Assembly: GCA_035463315.1 (NCBI GenBank)
Contig: DATHTJ010000332.1
Span: 1 to 7,455 of the forward strand
Source of the DNA: GCA-003244245 sp035463315
Lineage (GTDB): Bacteria; Actinomycetota; Actinomycetes; Mycobacteriales; Pseudonocardiaceae
Reading direction: 5' to 3'
DNA: 7,455 nucleotides
Part shown: positions 1-6,641 of the stretch, piece by piece
Layout: each line of letters opens with the position of its first letter
How positions within the stretch are numbered: position 1 is the first letter of the stretch
Made by a program: the position numbers and the translations under genes
The notes under the pieces: generated by a model
The model's input: the letters and a program-made list of their open reading frames with translations, nothing else
Databases searched by the model: none
What the model was told of the DNA's origin: nothing

Positions 1-179
1 TGTCATCCACTGTGGATGTCCCGGCCGCGCTGGCTGCGGCACCGACCGGTGTCGGTCTGGACGACGCGCTCGACGCGCTGGCCGCTGCGTGGTCGGCGCA
101 GCGGTTCGCCGCCGGCACCGCTGAGACGCTGGGCGGCAAACTGGATGGCCGCGGCCGCCCGATGCGGATCGTCGTGTGA
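1..179 (+). CDS. DUF429 family protein, C-terminal end (5' truncated by window)
   Basis: The frame whose codons begin at position 3 is open from the window edge to TGA at 177-179 and encodes the last 58 residues of a protein. The segment GLDDALDALAAAWSAQRFAAG, followed by a Leu-Gly patch and an ending GRPMRIVV, resembles my memory of the C-terminus of DUF429 proteins (predicted RNase H-fold nucleases of unknown substrate), which end with an 'LDALAAAWTA.R...G' helix and a short 'GR.M.I' strand. Third-position G/C is high, as in the other genes. The start and the catalytic part lie outside the window, so activity cannot be judged. The family call rests on a short C-terminal pattern and is moderate; the reading frame is more certain than the family. 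Confidence 0.6.
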   Translation, partial: SSTVDVPAALAAAPTGVGLDDALDALAAAWSAQRFAAGTAETLGGKLDGRGRPMRIVV

Positions 180-319
180 CCCGCCCCGAGCACGTCGATG
201 CGATCGTGCCGGGTGACCACGTCGTCGATGACTCGCCCGGCATCCATTGGGGGTCTTTGCCGTATCACAAGCTCCGCTGCTGCCTGTCGTGGTCGTCAAT
301 CGTGATCGACGTATGCTGA
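176..319 (+). CDS. Doubtful 47-aa ORF overlapping the DUF429 stop (GTGA)
   Basis: A GTG at 176-178 overlaps the TGA of the preceding gene in a GTGA arrangement typical of translational coupling, and the frame stays open to TGA at 317-319. Third positions are mostly G or C. The protein begins VTRPEHVDAIVPGDHVVDDS and contains a Cys-Cys pair near its end. I recognise no family. It has no obvious Shine-Dalgarno sequence beyond the coding end of the upstream gene, and its latter half has less clear codon bias. It could be a small coupled gene, the start of a decayed gene, or chance. Confidence 0.2.
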   Translation: MTRPEHVDAIVPGDHVVDDSPGIHWGSLPYHKLRCCLSWSSIVIDVC

Positions 320-335
320 GCTGGGCTAGCGCTGA

Positions 336-536
336 GGTAGCCACACCATCAGCTCCAAGGAGGCATTCGAGCGCGTGGCACGCAATTTCTGGGCCGCGAT
401 CCGCGAGGGCATTGCCCTGGAACCCTCGCTCGAGGGGGGCTTTCGCGTGCAGGTGGTCTTCGACGCTGTGCGTACCGTTGACATTGAGCGGCGCGGGGTG
501 CAACCCGAACCGCTCCCCCGCATGGGCTTCCGATGA
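336..536 (+). pseudogene. Possible remnant of a Gfo/Idh/MocA-type oxidoreductase C-terminus, or small ORF
   Basis: After in-frame stops at 303, 327 and 333, the frame is open from 336 to TGA at 534-536 with coding-like G/C-rich third positions. The peptide has the segments KEAFERVARNFWAAIREG and GGFRVQVVFDAV. These resemble the end of Gfo/Idh/MocA dehydrogenases (an F..FWAAIREG-like helix, then G.RVQ.V.DAV). No ATG opens the frame. The first possible start is GTG at 375, 11 nt after AAGGAGG at 357-363; that would give 53 residues. No nucleotide-binding domain precedes it, so if the homology holds this is a decayed gene that kept only its C-terminus. The stop overlaps the start of the PAC2 gene (ATGA at 533-536), which suggests it is still translated or was until recently. 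The family call is tentative; a genuine small gene starting at 375 is the alternative. Confidence 0.4.
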
Positions 537-1408
537 TGTCGTCTCTCTACGAGTTGCACTCTCACCGCTCGCTGGAGTCACCGGTGCTGCTCCTCGCGAC
601 TGAGAGCTGGGTCGACGCTGGTCTCGGAGCCCAAGCAGCCATCGCCCATATTCTTGAGACGATCCCGACCGAAGTGCTGGCCACCTTCAGCGCGGACGAG
701 CTTATTGATTTCCGGTCGCGTCGTCCCATCGTGCGAATCTCCGACGGGGTCGTCGATCACGTGAGCTGGCCCGAGATCCAGCTGCGGGCGGGTCAGGATG
801 CCGCAGGCAGAAGTGTCCTCGTCTTGATCGGGCCCGAGCCCGACATGGCATGGCATGCCTTCGTGCGGGCCGTCGTGGACCTGGCCACGCAGCTGAGTGT
901 GCGGCTCGTGGTCGGCCTCGGCGCCTACGCCGCTCCTGTCCCCCACACCCGCCCGGTCAGCCTGATGGCGATCGCCACCATGGCTGAGTTGGCGGCGCAA
1001 GTGGGCGTGGTACCTGGCACCACCGAGATGCAGGCGGGGATCCAGACGGCTCTGCAGGAGGGCTTCGCCGCCGCGGGTGTCCCCGCCATCGGGGTGTGGG
1101 CGCGGGTGCCCCACTACTTGGCAGCCACCCCTTACCCGGCGGCCTCCGCCGCGCTCGTCGATGCGCTGGCAGTCGTGGCCGGGCTGGAACTCGACGCGGG
1201 GGAGTTGCATGCCGTGGCTGGTAGTGCGTTGAACCAGATCGACGAGATCATCGCCAACAGTGCGGAATACCGTGCGCTGGTGCGTCAGCTTGAGGCCGCG
1301 TTCGACGGCGAACTGACCGCACCGTTGGACTTCTCCGATCTTCCGTCAGGCGACGAGCTCGCGGCCGAGCTGGAGCGCTTCCTTCGCGGCGAGCAGGGGG
1401 AGCAGTAG
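533..1408 (+). CDS. PAC2 family protein (proteasome assembly chaperone 2-like, DUF75)
   Basis: This 291-residue protein fits the actinobacterial PAC2 family (Rv2125-like) in length and pattern. Visible landmarks are an N-terminal LYEL strand and SPVLLLATESWVDAG (residues 16-30), EVLATFSADELIDFRSRRP (47-65), GPEPD (100-104), PHTRP (137-141), PHYLA followed by YP (193-202), and an acidic helical tail from about residue 270 (SGDELAAELERFL). The family is named after eukaryotic proteasome assembly chaperones; its role in actinobacteria is not settled, so function here is unknown, probably cytoplasmic. There is no signal peptide or membrane segment. Tandem ATGs lie at 533 and 536; the first overlaps the upstream TGA as ATGA. 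No Shine-Dalgarno sequence precedes it, so translation probably depends on coupling to the upstream frame. The start fits the family because only a few residues precede the first conserved strand. The stop lies 34 bp before the next gene. Confidence 0.88.
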   Translation: MMSSLYELHSHRSLESPVLLLATESWVDAGLGAQAAIAHILETIPTEVLATFSADELIDFRSRRPIVRISDGVVDHVSWPEIQLRAGQDAAGRSVLVLIGPEPDMAWHAFVRAVVDLATQLSVRLVVGLGAYAAPVPHTRPVSLMAIATMAELAAQVGVVPGTTEMQAGIQTALQEGFAAAGVPAIGVWARVPHYLAATPYPAASAALVDALAVVAGLELDAGELHAVAGSALNQIDEIIANSAEYRALVRQLEAAFDGELTAPLDFSDLPSGDELAAELERFLRGEQGEQ

Positions 1409-1427
1409 GCAAGCACGGACATCTGCT

Positions 1428-1457
1428 GCTAGTATCGAACATGTGTTCGATACTAGC
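1428..1457. promoter_or_regulatory. LexA/SOS box within a perfect 30-bp palindrome
   Basis: The core TCGAAC-ATGT-GTTCGA (1435-1450) is an exact match to the actinobacterial/Gram-positive LexA operator (TCGAAC-N4-GTTCGA; CGAACRNRYGTTYG). The symmetry extends further: the 14-nt arm GCTAGTATCGAACA (1428-1441) is the exact reverse complement of TGTTCGATACTAGC (1444-1457), with only TG between them. The site lies between the PAC2 gene and the DUF222-HNH gene and covers the start codon of the latter. Bound LexA would block both the candidate -10 hexamer and the start region. From established knowledge of mycobacterial SOS boxes, this predicts repression relieved after RecA-stimulated LexA cleavage upon DNA damage. 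Confidence 0.9.
1430..1443 (+). promoter_or_regulatory. Candidate -10 element TAGTAT and leaderless start
   Basis: TAGTAT at 1430-1435 fits the actinobacterial -10 pattern TANNNT. Transcription would begin 6 to 8 nt downstream, at about 1441-1443, which coincides with the GTG start codon at 1443. No Shine-Dalgarno sequence lies upstream of that codon, so a leaderless mRNA is the simplest reading. No good -35 hexamer is visible 16-18 bp upstream. Because the palindrome is perfect, the same hexamer occurs on the minus strand at 1455-1450. Confidence 0.5.
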
Positions 1458-3008
1458 CATTCCGAGGGGGTCGCTCCCGCGGGTGCCCCCTGTGACGAAG
1501 ACTGGTTCGACCCCGCCTGGCTCGATCAGGTCCCCCCTGAGCCGCCAGACACCGACCAGCCACCGGTATCGGAGTGCTTGCCGTCGGGGTGGTTGGCCCT
1601 GGAGCTCGACCACAGCACGGCCGACCCTGCCAGGCTGTCCGATGCCGCACTGATCGACACGGTCATCGGGTTTGACCGCATCGCCTCCTGGGCCTCGGCG
1701 CGGCAGGCGAGGCTGTTGGCCGAGTTCGCCCGGCGCCGCCCGGGTGACCACCCCCTGGCGGCCCGGTGTGATACCCCGTCTCGGGCCAGTGAGTTCGCCC
1801 CCGATGAGATCGGGTTGGCGTTGCGGCTGTCGCGCACGACCGCGGCCAATCGGCTGGTGATGGCTGAGGTGCTGATCGCTGATCTGCCTGGGACGTTGGC
1901 CGCGTGGCAGGCCGGGACGATCGATTCATTGAAGGCGCGGGCGATCACCGAGACCAGCTATCTGCTCCCGGGTGAGTTGCGGGGTGCACTCGAGGCGCGG
2001 GTGCTGCCCCGTGCCGGGCAACAGACAATCGCCCAGCTACGGGCCGCGCTGGCCCGGGCGGTGCTGGTGCTCGACCCTGAGGGGGCCGCCGAGCGCCACC
2101 ACCACCGGCGCGCCGACCGGCGGGTCGTGGTCTCCCCGGACGAGGACGGGATGGCCTCCCTGTGGGCGTTGCTGTCCGCACCGGACGCCACCGCTGCCTA
2201 CCAACGGCTCTGCGAGCTGGCCCGCGGGCTCGGTAGCGACGATCCCCGGGGAATGGACGCCCGCCGCGCCGACCTGCTCGTCGATCTGCTTACCGGACGA
2301 CGCTGCGCCGCTGCCGGCAACTGCACCGACCCTCAATGCGACGGCGACTGCGTGGGCCCCGACTGTCCCGACTACGACCGCCCCGACGCGTCCACCGAGG
2401 CCGCGTCCACCGACGGTACGGCCGGCGAGAGCGCCATGCCGCAGCCCGAGCCCGAGCCTGCAGCTGGCTCGAATGTTCACCGCTGCGGTCCCAGCCTGGG
2501 GAAGCCGCTGGTGTCGGTGATCGTGCCGATCACCACGCTGCTCGGGCTGGATGACTACCCCGGCGAGCTGGTCGGCCACGGGCCCATCCCTGCCGGCCTG
2601 GCCCGCGAGATCGCCGCGCAAGGGACCTGGCGGCGGCTGCTCACCGACTCAGCCTCGGGCACCCTGCTCGACTACGGCCGCACCACTTACACCCCGCCCA
2701 CCGGACTCGCTGACTTCGTCCGCGCCCGCGACCTGCGCTGCCGATTCCCCACCTGCGGCCAACCCGCCGCCACCGCCGACCTCGACCACACCGTCCCCTA
2801 CCCCGACGGTGCAACCAGCGAACACAACCTGCACGCCAGCTGCCGCCGCCACCACCGGCTCAAAACCCACGACCCCGGGTGGGATGTCGACCAACAACCC
2901 GATGGCCGCATCACGTGGACAACCCCCACCGGGCACACCCACACCAGCCACTCCCACGACTACCGACCCGATCCCCACCCGCCACCCGACGACCCGCCAC
3001 CCTTCTAG
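1443..3008 (+). CDS. DUF222 / 13E12 repeat family protein with C-terminal HNH endonuclease domain
   Basis: The 521-residue protein has the 13E12 layout: an acidic, Pro-rich N-terminus (1-60), a helical DUF222 domain (about 65-285, with SARQARLLAEFARRRPGD and RADLLVDLLTGRR), a low-complexity linker (about 309-345), a second helical part, and an HNH domain (about 425-475). The HNH region shows Cys433-x4-Cys438, Asp446-Leu-Asp448-His449, Asn462, Cys467 and His470-His471, so the zinc-knuckle and catalytic histidine are intact; it should bind metal and cut or nick DNA, though the target is unknown for the family. Two oddities stand out: five cysteines between residues 288 and 308, and a His/Pro-rich tail after about residue 495. 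GTG at 1443 is chosen because the next in-frame ATG lies about 140 codons on, inside DUF222, and because family members often begin MFD or MFE, which the half-site GTTCGA encodes. An SOS box covers the start, so damage induction is expected. dnaE2 follows after 9 bp. Confidence 0.9.
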   Translation: MFDTSHSEGVAPAGAPCDEDWFDPAWLDQVPPEPPDTDQPPVSECLPSGWLALELDHSTADPARLSDAALIDTVIGFDRIASWASARQARLLAEFARRRPGDHPLAARCDTPSRASEFAPDEIGLALRLSRTTAANRLVMAEVLIADLPGTLAAWQAGTIDSLKARAITETSYLLPGELRGALEARVLPRAGQQTIAQLRAALARAVLVLDPEGAAERHHHRRADRRVVVSPDEDGMASLWALLSAPDATAAYQRLCELARGLGSDDPRGMDARRADLLVDLLTGRRCAAAGNCTDPQCDGDCVGPDCPDYDRPDASTEAASTDGTAGESAMPQPEPEPAAGSNVHRCGPSLGKPLVSVIVPITTLLGLDDYPGELVGHGPIPAGLAREIAAQGTWRRLLTDSASGTLLDYGRTTYTPPTGLADFVRARDLRCRFPTCGQPAATADLDHTVPYPDGATSEHNLHASCRRHHRLKTHDPGWDVDQQPDGRITWTTPTGHTHTSHSHDYRPDPHPPPDDPPPF

Positions 3009-3017
3009 CGCCACATC

Positions 3018-6000
3018 ATGGGCTGGAACAACCCGCCGGTGCGGTGGGCGGAGAGCCGGTCTGTGCTGGCCCAACCGCGCGTCCCCTACGCGGAGCTGCA
3101 CTGCCATTCCAACTTCAGTTTTCTGGATGGGGCCAGCCACCCCGAGGAGCTGGTCGAGGAGGCTGCCCGGTTGGGCCTGGACGCGATCGCGATCACTGAC
3201 CATGACGGGATGTACGGGGTGGTGCGCTTCGCCGCGGCGGCTCGCGAGCTGGGTCTCAAGACCGTATTCGGGGCGGAACTCAGCCTCGGTCTCACCGCAC
3301 CACAGAACGGGTTCCCTGACCCGGAGGGTGAGCACCTGCTCGTGCTGGCCCGCGATCCTGAGGGCTACCGCAGGCTGTCCAGGGTGATCAGTGACGCCCA
3401 GATCCGTGGCCGCGAGAAGGGTAAGCCGGTCTACGACCTCGAGGCGGTGGCAGCCGCTGCGGGCGGGCACTGGGTGGTGCTCACCGGTTGCCGCAAGGGA
3501 GCGGTGCGCCAAGCGCTGCAGCGCGATGGTCCGGCCGCCGCGGCCTTACAGCTGCGACGTCTGATCGGGCTGTTTGGCTCCGATCACGTTGTCGTCGAGC
3601 TCACCGCCTACGGCCTGGCCGACGACACCGAGCGCAACGATGAGCTCGCCGCGCTAGCCGCAGCGCACGAGCTGGATACCGTTGCCACCACCGCTGCGCA
3701 CTACGCCACCCCGTCCCGGCACCGGCTGGCCACCGCACTCGCTGCGATCCGGGCTCGGCGCAGCCTGGACGAGATGGACGGCTGGCTGCCGGCCGCCGCA
3801 ACGGCGCACCTGCGCTCCGGCAAGGAGATGGCTGACCGGTTCGCCCGCTGGCCCGGGGCTGTCCAGCGAGCCGCCGCGCTGGGCCGGGAGTGTGCCTTCG
3901 ACCTGCAGCTGGTGGCGCCGGATCTGCCACCGTTCGACGTCCCCGCCAGCCACACCGAGGCCAGCTGGCTGCGCGAGCTCACCTGGCTCGGCGCGGCCAC
4001 CCGCTACGGCAGCTACGCCGAGCGTCCCGGTGCCTACCACCAGATCGAGCACGAGCTGGCCATTATCAAGAAGAAGAATTTTCCCGGCTACTTCCTCATC
4101 GTCCACGACATCGTGGCGTTCTGCCGGCGGGCCGACATCCTCTGCCAGGGCCGCGGCTCGGCGGCCAACTCGGCGGTCTGTTACGCGCTGGGCATCACGA
4201 ACGTCGACGCGGTGGGGATGGACCTGCTCTTCGAGCGGTTCCTGGCCCCGGACCGGGACGGCTACCCCGATATCGACCTGGACATCGAGTCCGACCGCCG
4301 CGAGGAGGTCATCCAGTACGTCTACGACACCTATGGCCGCGACTGCGCTGCCCAGGTCGCCAACGTGATCACCTACCGGGCCCGCTCCGCGGTGCGGGAC
4401 GTGGCCAAGGCACTGGGCTACTCGACCGGCACCCAGGACGCCTGGAGCAAGCAGATCGACCGGTGGGGATCACTGGGACAACAAGAGACCGATATCCCCG
4501 AACCGGTGGTGGCGCTGGCCGGCGAGTTGGAGGGATTCCCCCGCCACCTGGGCATCCACTCCGGCGGCATGGTGATCTGCTCCCGTCCGGTGGCCGAGGT
4601 CTGCCCGGTGGAGTGGGCGCGGCGGGAGAACCGCTCGGTAGTGCAGTGGGACAAAGACGACTGCGCGACTGCCGGTCTGGTCAAGTTCGACCTGCTCGGA
4701 CTCGGGATGCTCTCCGCGCTGCACTACGCGGTCGACCTGGTCCAGCGCCACTACCGGCACCGGGTGCAGCTCTCGGACCTGCAGCCCACCGACCCGGCCG
4801 TCTACGAGATGCTCGCCCGGGCCGATTCGGTCGGGGTGTTCCAGGTGGAATCCCGCGCGCAGATGGCCACCCTCCCGCGGCTGAGACCGAGAACGTTCTA
4901 CGACCTGGTGGTCGAGGTGGCGCTGATCCGCCCCGGCCCGATCCAGGGCGGCTCGGTGCACCCCTACCTCCGGCGCCGCAACGGCCAGGAGTCCTGGGAC
5001 TACGACCATCCGCGGCTGGCGAATGCGCTGCGCAAGACGCTGGGGGTGCCGCTGTTTCAGGAGCAGCTGATGCAGATGGCCATTGACGTCGCCGACTTCT
5101 CCGCCGCCGAGGCCGACGAGCTGCGCCGCGCGATGGGCGCCACACGGTCCCCCGAGCGGATGGAGCGGCTGCGCGAGCGGCTGTTTCAGGGCATGGCACG
5201 GCACGGGATCCGAGGCGAGCTGGCCGAGAAGATCTACGCGAAACTGCGGGCCTTCGCCAACTTCGGCTTCCCGGAAAGCCACTCGATCAGCTTCGCCTCG
5301 CTGGTCTACTACAGCGCCTGGTTCAAGCACTACTATCCAGCGGCGTTCTGTGCTGCCCTGCTGCGCGCCCAGCCGATGGGCTTCTACTCCCCGCAGTCAC
5401 TGATCGCCGATGCCCGCCGCCACGGCGTCACCGTGCGCGGCCCGGAAATCAACACCAGCGGGGTGCACGCCGGGCTGGAACCGGCCGCGGAGGGCGCGCC
5501 GGAACAGGCGGTACGGCTGGGGCTGGCCACGGTGCGCACGGTGGGCCAGCCACTGGCTGCCAAGCTGGTCGAGGAGCGGGAAGCGCACGGCCCCTACCGC
5601 AGCATCGCCGACGTCGCGCACCGGGTGGGGCTGACCACCGCCCAGGCCGAGGCGCTGGCCACCGCCGGGGCGTTCGACCGGCTGGCCCCGCACCGCCGCC
5701 AGGCGCTGTGGTCCGCCGGAGCGGTGGCCGCCGAGCGGCCGGACCGGCTGCCCGGCACCGCGGTGGGGGTCACCGCGCCCGCGCTGCCCGGGATGAGCGC
5801 GCTGGAACTCGCCGCGGCCGACGTGTGGGCCACCGGAGTCTCGCCGGGCAGCTTCCCCACCCAGTTCCTCCGGGCTGAGCTGACCGAGCTGGGTGTGGTG
5901 CCCGCCGCTGATCTGTGGGACCGCAGCGACGGTGAGCGGGTACTGGTCGCCGGTGCAGTGACCCACCGGCAACGCCCGGCCACCGCAAGCGGGGTCACCT

Positions 6001-6206
6001 TCCTCAACCTGGAGGACGAGACCGGCATGGTGAACGTGATCTGCTCACCGGGCTTCTGGGTTCGGTACCGCACCGTCGTGCGGACCTGCCCGGCGCTGCT
6101 GCTGCGCGGCCGGCTGCAGATCGCCGAGGGGGTGATCACCGTGCTGGCCGAGCACGCCGCACCCCTGCACATGCGGGTGCATGCAACCTCCCGAGACTTT
6201 CGGTGA
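3018..6206 (+). CDS. dnaE2: Error-prone DNA polymerase III alpha-type subunit DnaE2
   Basis: This is a full-length C-family polymerase (1062 residues, close to mycobacterial DnaE2). Domains in order: PHP (about 24-290, with H28-C-H30, NFSFLDGAS, TDHDGMYG at 60-67 and His228), palm and catalytic core (QGRGSAANSAVCYALGI; catalytic aspartates Asp420 and Asp422 in PDIDLD, and Asp558 in KFDLLGL, matching E. coli DnaE 401/403/555), fingers (ALIRPGPIQGG, LFQEQLMQMAIDVADFS, FANFGFPESHS), a helix-hairpin-helix region (about 834-890) and an OB fold (about 974-1050). It ends in SRDFR soon after the OB fold and so lacks the tau-binding tail of replicative DnaE1, as expected for DnaE2. The family performs translesion synthesis and damage-induced mutagenesis with ImuB and ImuA', neither of which is in this window. 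ATG at 3018 gives the expected MGW...WAE N-terminus. No Shine-Dalgarno sequence is visible; the 9-bp gap suggests translational coupling to the HNH gene and SOS control from the box at 1435-1450. Confidence 0.97.
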   Translation: MGWNNPPVRWAESRSVLAQPRVPYAELHCHSNFSFLDGASHPEELVEEAARLGLDAIAITDHDGMYGVVRFAAAARELGLKTVFGAELSLGLTAPQNGFPDPEGEHLLVLARDPEGYRRLSRVISDAQIRGREKGKPVYDLEAVAAAAGGHWVVLTGCRKGAVRQALQRDGPAAAALQLRRLIGLFGSDHVVVELTAYGLADDTERNDELAALAAAHELDTVATTAAHYATPSRHRLATALAAIRARRSLDEMDGWLPAAATAHLRSGKEMADRFARWPGAVQRAAALGRECAFDLQLVAPDLPPFDVPASHTEASWLRELTWLGAATRYGSYAERPGAYHQIEHELAIIKKKNFPGYFLIVHDIVAFCRRADILCQGRGSAANSAVCYALGITNVDAVGMDLLFERFLAPDRDGYPDIDLDIESDRREEVIQYVYDTYGRDCAAQVANVITYRARSAVRDVAKALGYSTGTQDAWSKQIDRWGSLGQQETDIPEPVVALAGELEGFPRHLGIHSGGMVICSRPVAEVCPVEWARRENRSVVQWDKDDCATAGLVKFDLLGLGMLSALHYAVDLVQRHYRHRVQLSDLQPTDPAVYEMLARADSVGVFQVESRAQMATLPRLRPRTFYDLVVEVALIRPGPIQGGSVHPYLRRRNGQESWDYDHPRLANALRKTLGVPLFQEQLMQMAIDVADFSAAEADELRRAMGATRSPERMERLRERLFQGMARHGIRGELAEKIYAKLRAFANFGFPESHSISFASLVYYSAWFKHYYPAAFCAALLRAQPMGFYSPQSLIADARRHGVTVRGPEINTSGVHAGLEPAAEGAPEQAVRLGLATVRTVGQPLAAKLVEEREAHGPYRSIADVAHRVGLTTAQAEALATAGAFDRLAPHRRQALWSAGAVAAERPDRLPGTAVGVTAPALPGMSALELAAADVWATGVSPGSFPTQFLRAELTELGVVPAADLWDRSDGERVLVAGAVTHRQRPATASGVTFLNLEDETGMVNVICSPGFWVRYRTVVRTCPALLLRGRLQIAEGVITVLAEHAAPLHMRVHATSRDFR

Positions 6207-6221
6207 GATCCCACCCGGCGA

Positions 6222-6545
6222 TCACCCACCATCCCGTGCCCGACGGAAGAGCGCGACGAACTGCCGTTGCGGGTCCTTCAGGACAGCGTGGATGGTCGTC
6301 ACGACCGGGCAGGGCCACGCCGACGTACAGATCTGGCAGTCAGTGCTGGGCTGCAGCTCGTGCTCGCCCAGCAATCTGCGGATGACTAGCGCGAGGTCGC
6401 CGATCAGCTCGCGCGCCGTTTCCCCGTCGTCCGTGGACCACTCGTTGTCCTGTTCCGCCAGGTACTCCGCCTCGTGCAGGTGGTCGTAGAGATCCTCGCG
6501 CAGCAGGTGACCTGCGTCGGCCAGCGCTGGCGAGAGCGTGCTCAC
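6222..6545 (-). CDS. Hypothetical protein, 107 aa, with CxxC-x5-C motif
   Basis: I do not recognise a named family. The protein is acidic and mostly helical in its first 62 residues (LREDLYDHLHEAEYLAEQDN, then ARELIGDLALVIRRLLGEHE), followed by Cys70-x2-Cys73-x5-Cys79 within DCQICTSAWPCPVV and a final segment IHAVLKDPQRQFVALFRRA. The three cysteines and His86 could form a small metal site, but this is inference. There is no signal peptide or membrane segment. It starts with GTG at 6545, supported by GGGGAGGT five bases upstream. It converges on dnaE2, with 15 bp between the stops and no obvious terminator hairpin. It is divergent from the XRE/DUF5753 regulator across a 158-bp region, so that regulator may control it. 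This arrangement argues for a real gene, independent of the SOS operon. Confidence 0.8.
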   Translation of the reverse strand: MSTLSPALADAGHLLREDLYDHLHEAEYLAEQDNEWSTDDGETARELIGDLALVIRRLLGEHELQPSTDCQICTSAWPCPVVTTIHAVLKDPQRQFVALFRRARDGG

Positions 6546-6550
6546 TAGAT

Positions 6551-6558
6551 ACCTCCCC
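6551..6558 (-). promoter_or_regulatory. Shine-Dalgarno sequence deciding the GTG start at 6545
   Basis: On the minus strand GGGGAGGT lies five bases before GTG at 6545-6543. It is a near-perfect anti-16S match and picks this GTG as the start of the 107-aa gene. It contrasts with the PAC2, DUF222-HNH and dnaE2 genes, none of which has a visible Shine-Dalgarno sequence. Confidence 0.8.
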
Positions 6559-6624
6559 GGGGTGGGCGAGGTCCGTTGCCCCGCTGATGATCAGGCAACC
6601 GGTTTGCCATCGGTCATGCAATGT

Positions 6625-6641
6625 ATTTACCACTGGTAAAT
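6625..6641. promoter_or_regulatory. Operator-like palindrome ATTTACC-ACT-GGTAAAT
   Basis: A perfect 7-bp inverted repeat with a 3-bp centre sits in the divergent promoter region, next to the minus-strand candidate -10 hexamer and just upstream of the plus-strand TTGACT. Such symmetry suits a dimeric HTH regulator, and the adjacent XRE/DUF5753 protein is the obvious candidate ligand. Binding would allow autoregulation and control of the divergent 107-aa gene. The symmetry is seen directly; the binding partner is inference. Confidence 0.65.

Noticed and set aside
324..342. GGCTA/TAGCC hairpin with TATGCT (312-317) as a promoter or terminator
   Set aside because: The stem is 5 bp with a 9-nt loop, and the TATGCT hexamer has no -35 partner at a suitable distance; could be chance.
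3..581. Long minus-strand open frame of 192 codons opposite the DUF429 end and PAC2 start
   Set aside because: It is antisense to frames with better codon bias and family resemblance, and its protein is Arg/Ala/Gly-rich with no recognisable domain; such frames are common opposite high-GC genes.
2469..2480. Sequence TCGAATGTTCAC as a second LexA site
   Set aside because: The half-sites lack the required 4-bp spacing and the second half is incomplete; it is inside coding sequence.
3890..5086. 398-codon plus-strand open frame inside dnaE2
   Set aside because: It is out of frame with intact DnaE2 catalytic motifs and encodes a Gly/Arg/Pro-rich low-complexity product, typical of a shifted reading of high-GC coding DNA.
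4470..5330. 286-codon minus-strand open frame inside dnaE2
   Set aside because: It is fully antisense to conserved polymerase motifs with no domain or Shine-Dalgarno sequence; a shadow of the real gene.
6202..6215. GGTG/CACC inverted repeat at the end of dnaE2 as a terminator
   Set aside because: The stem is only 4 bp with no T-tract; not enough to call a terminator between the convergent genes.
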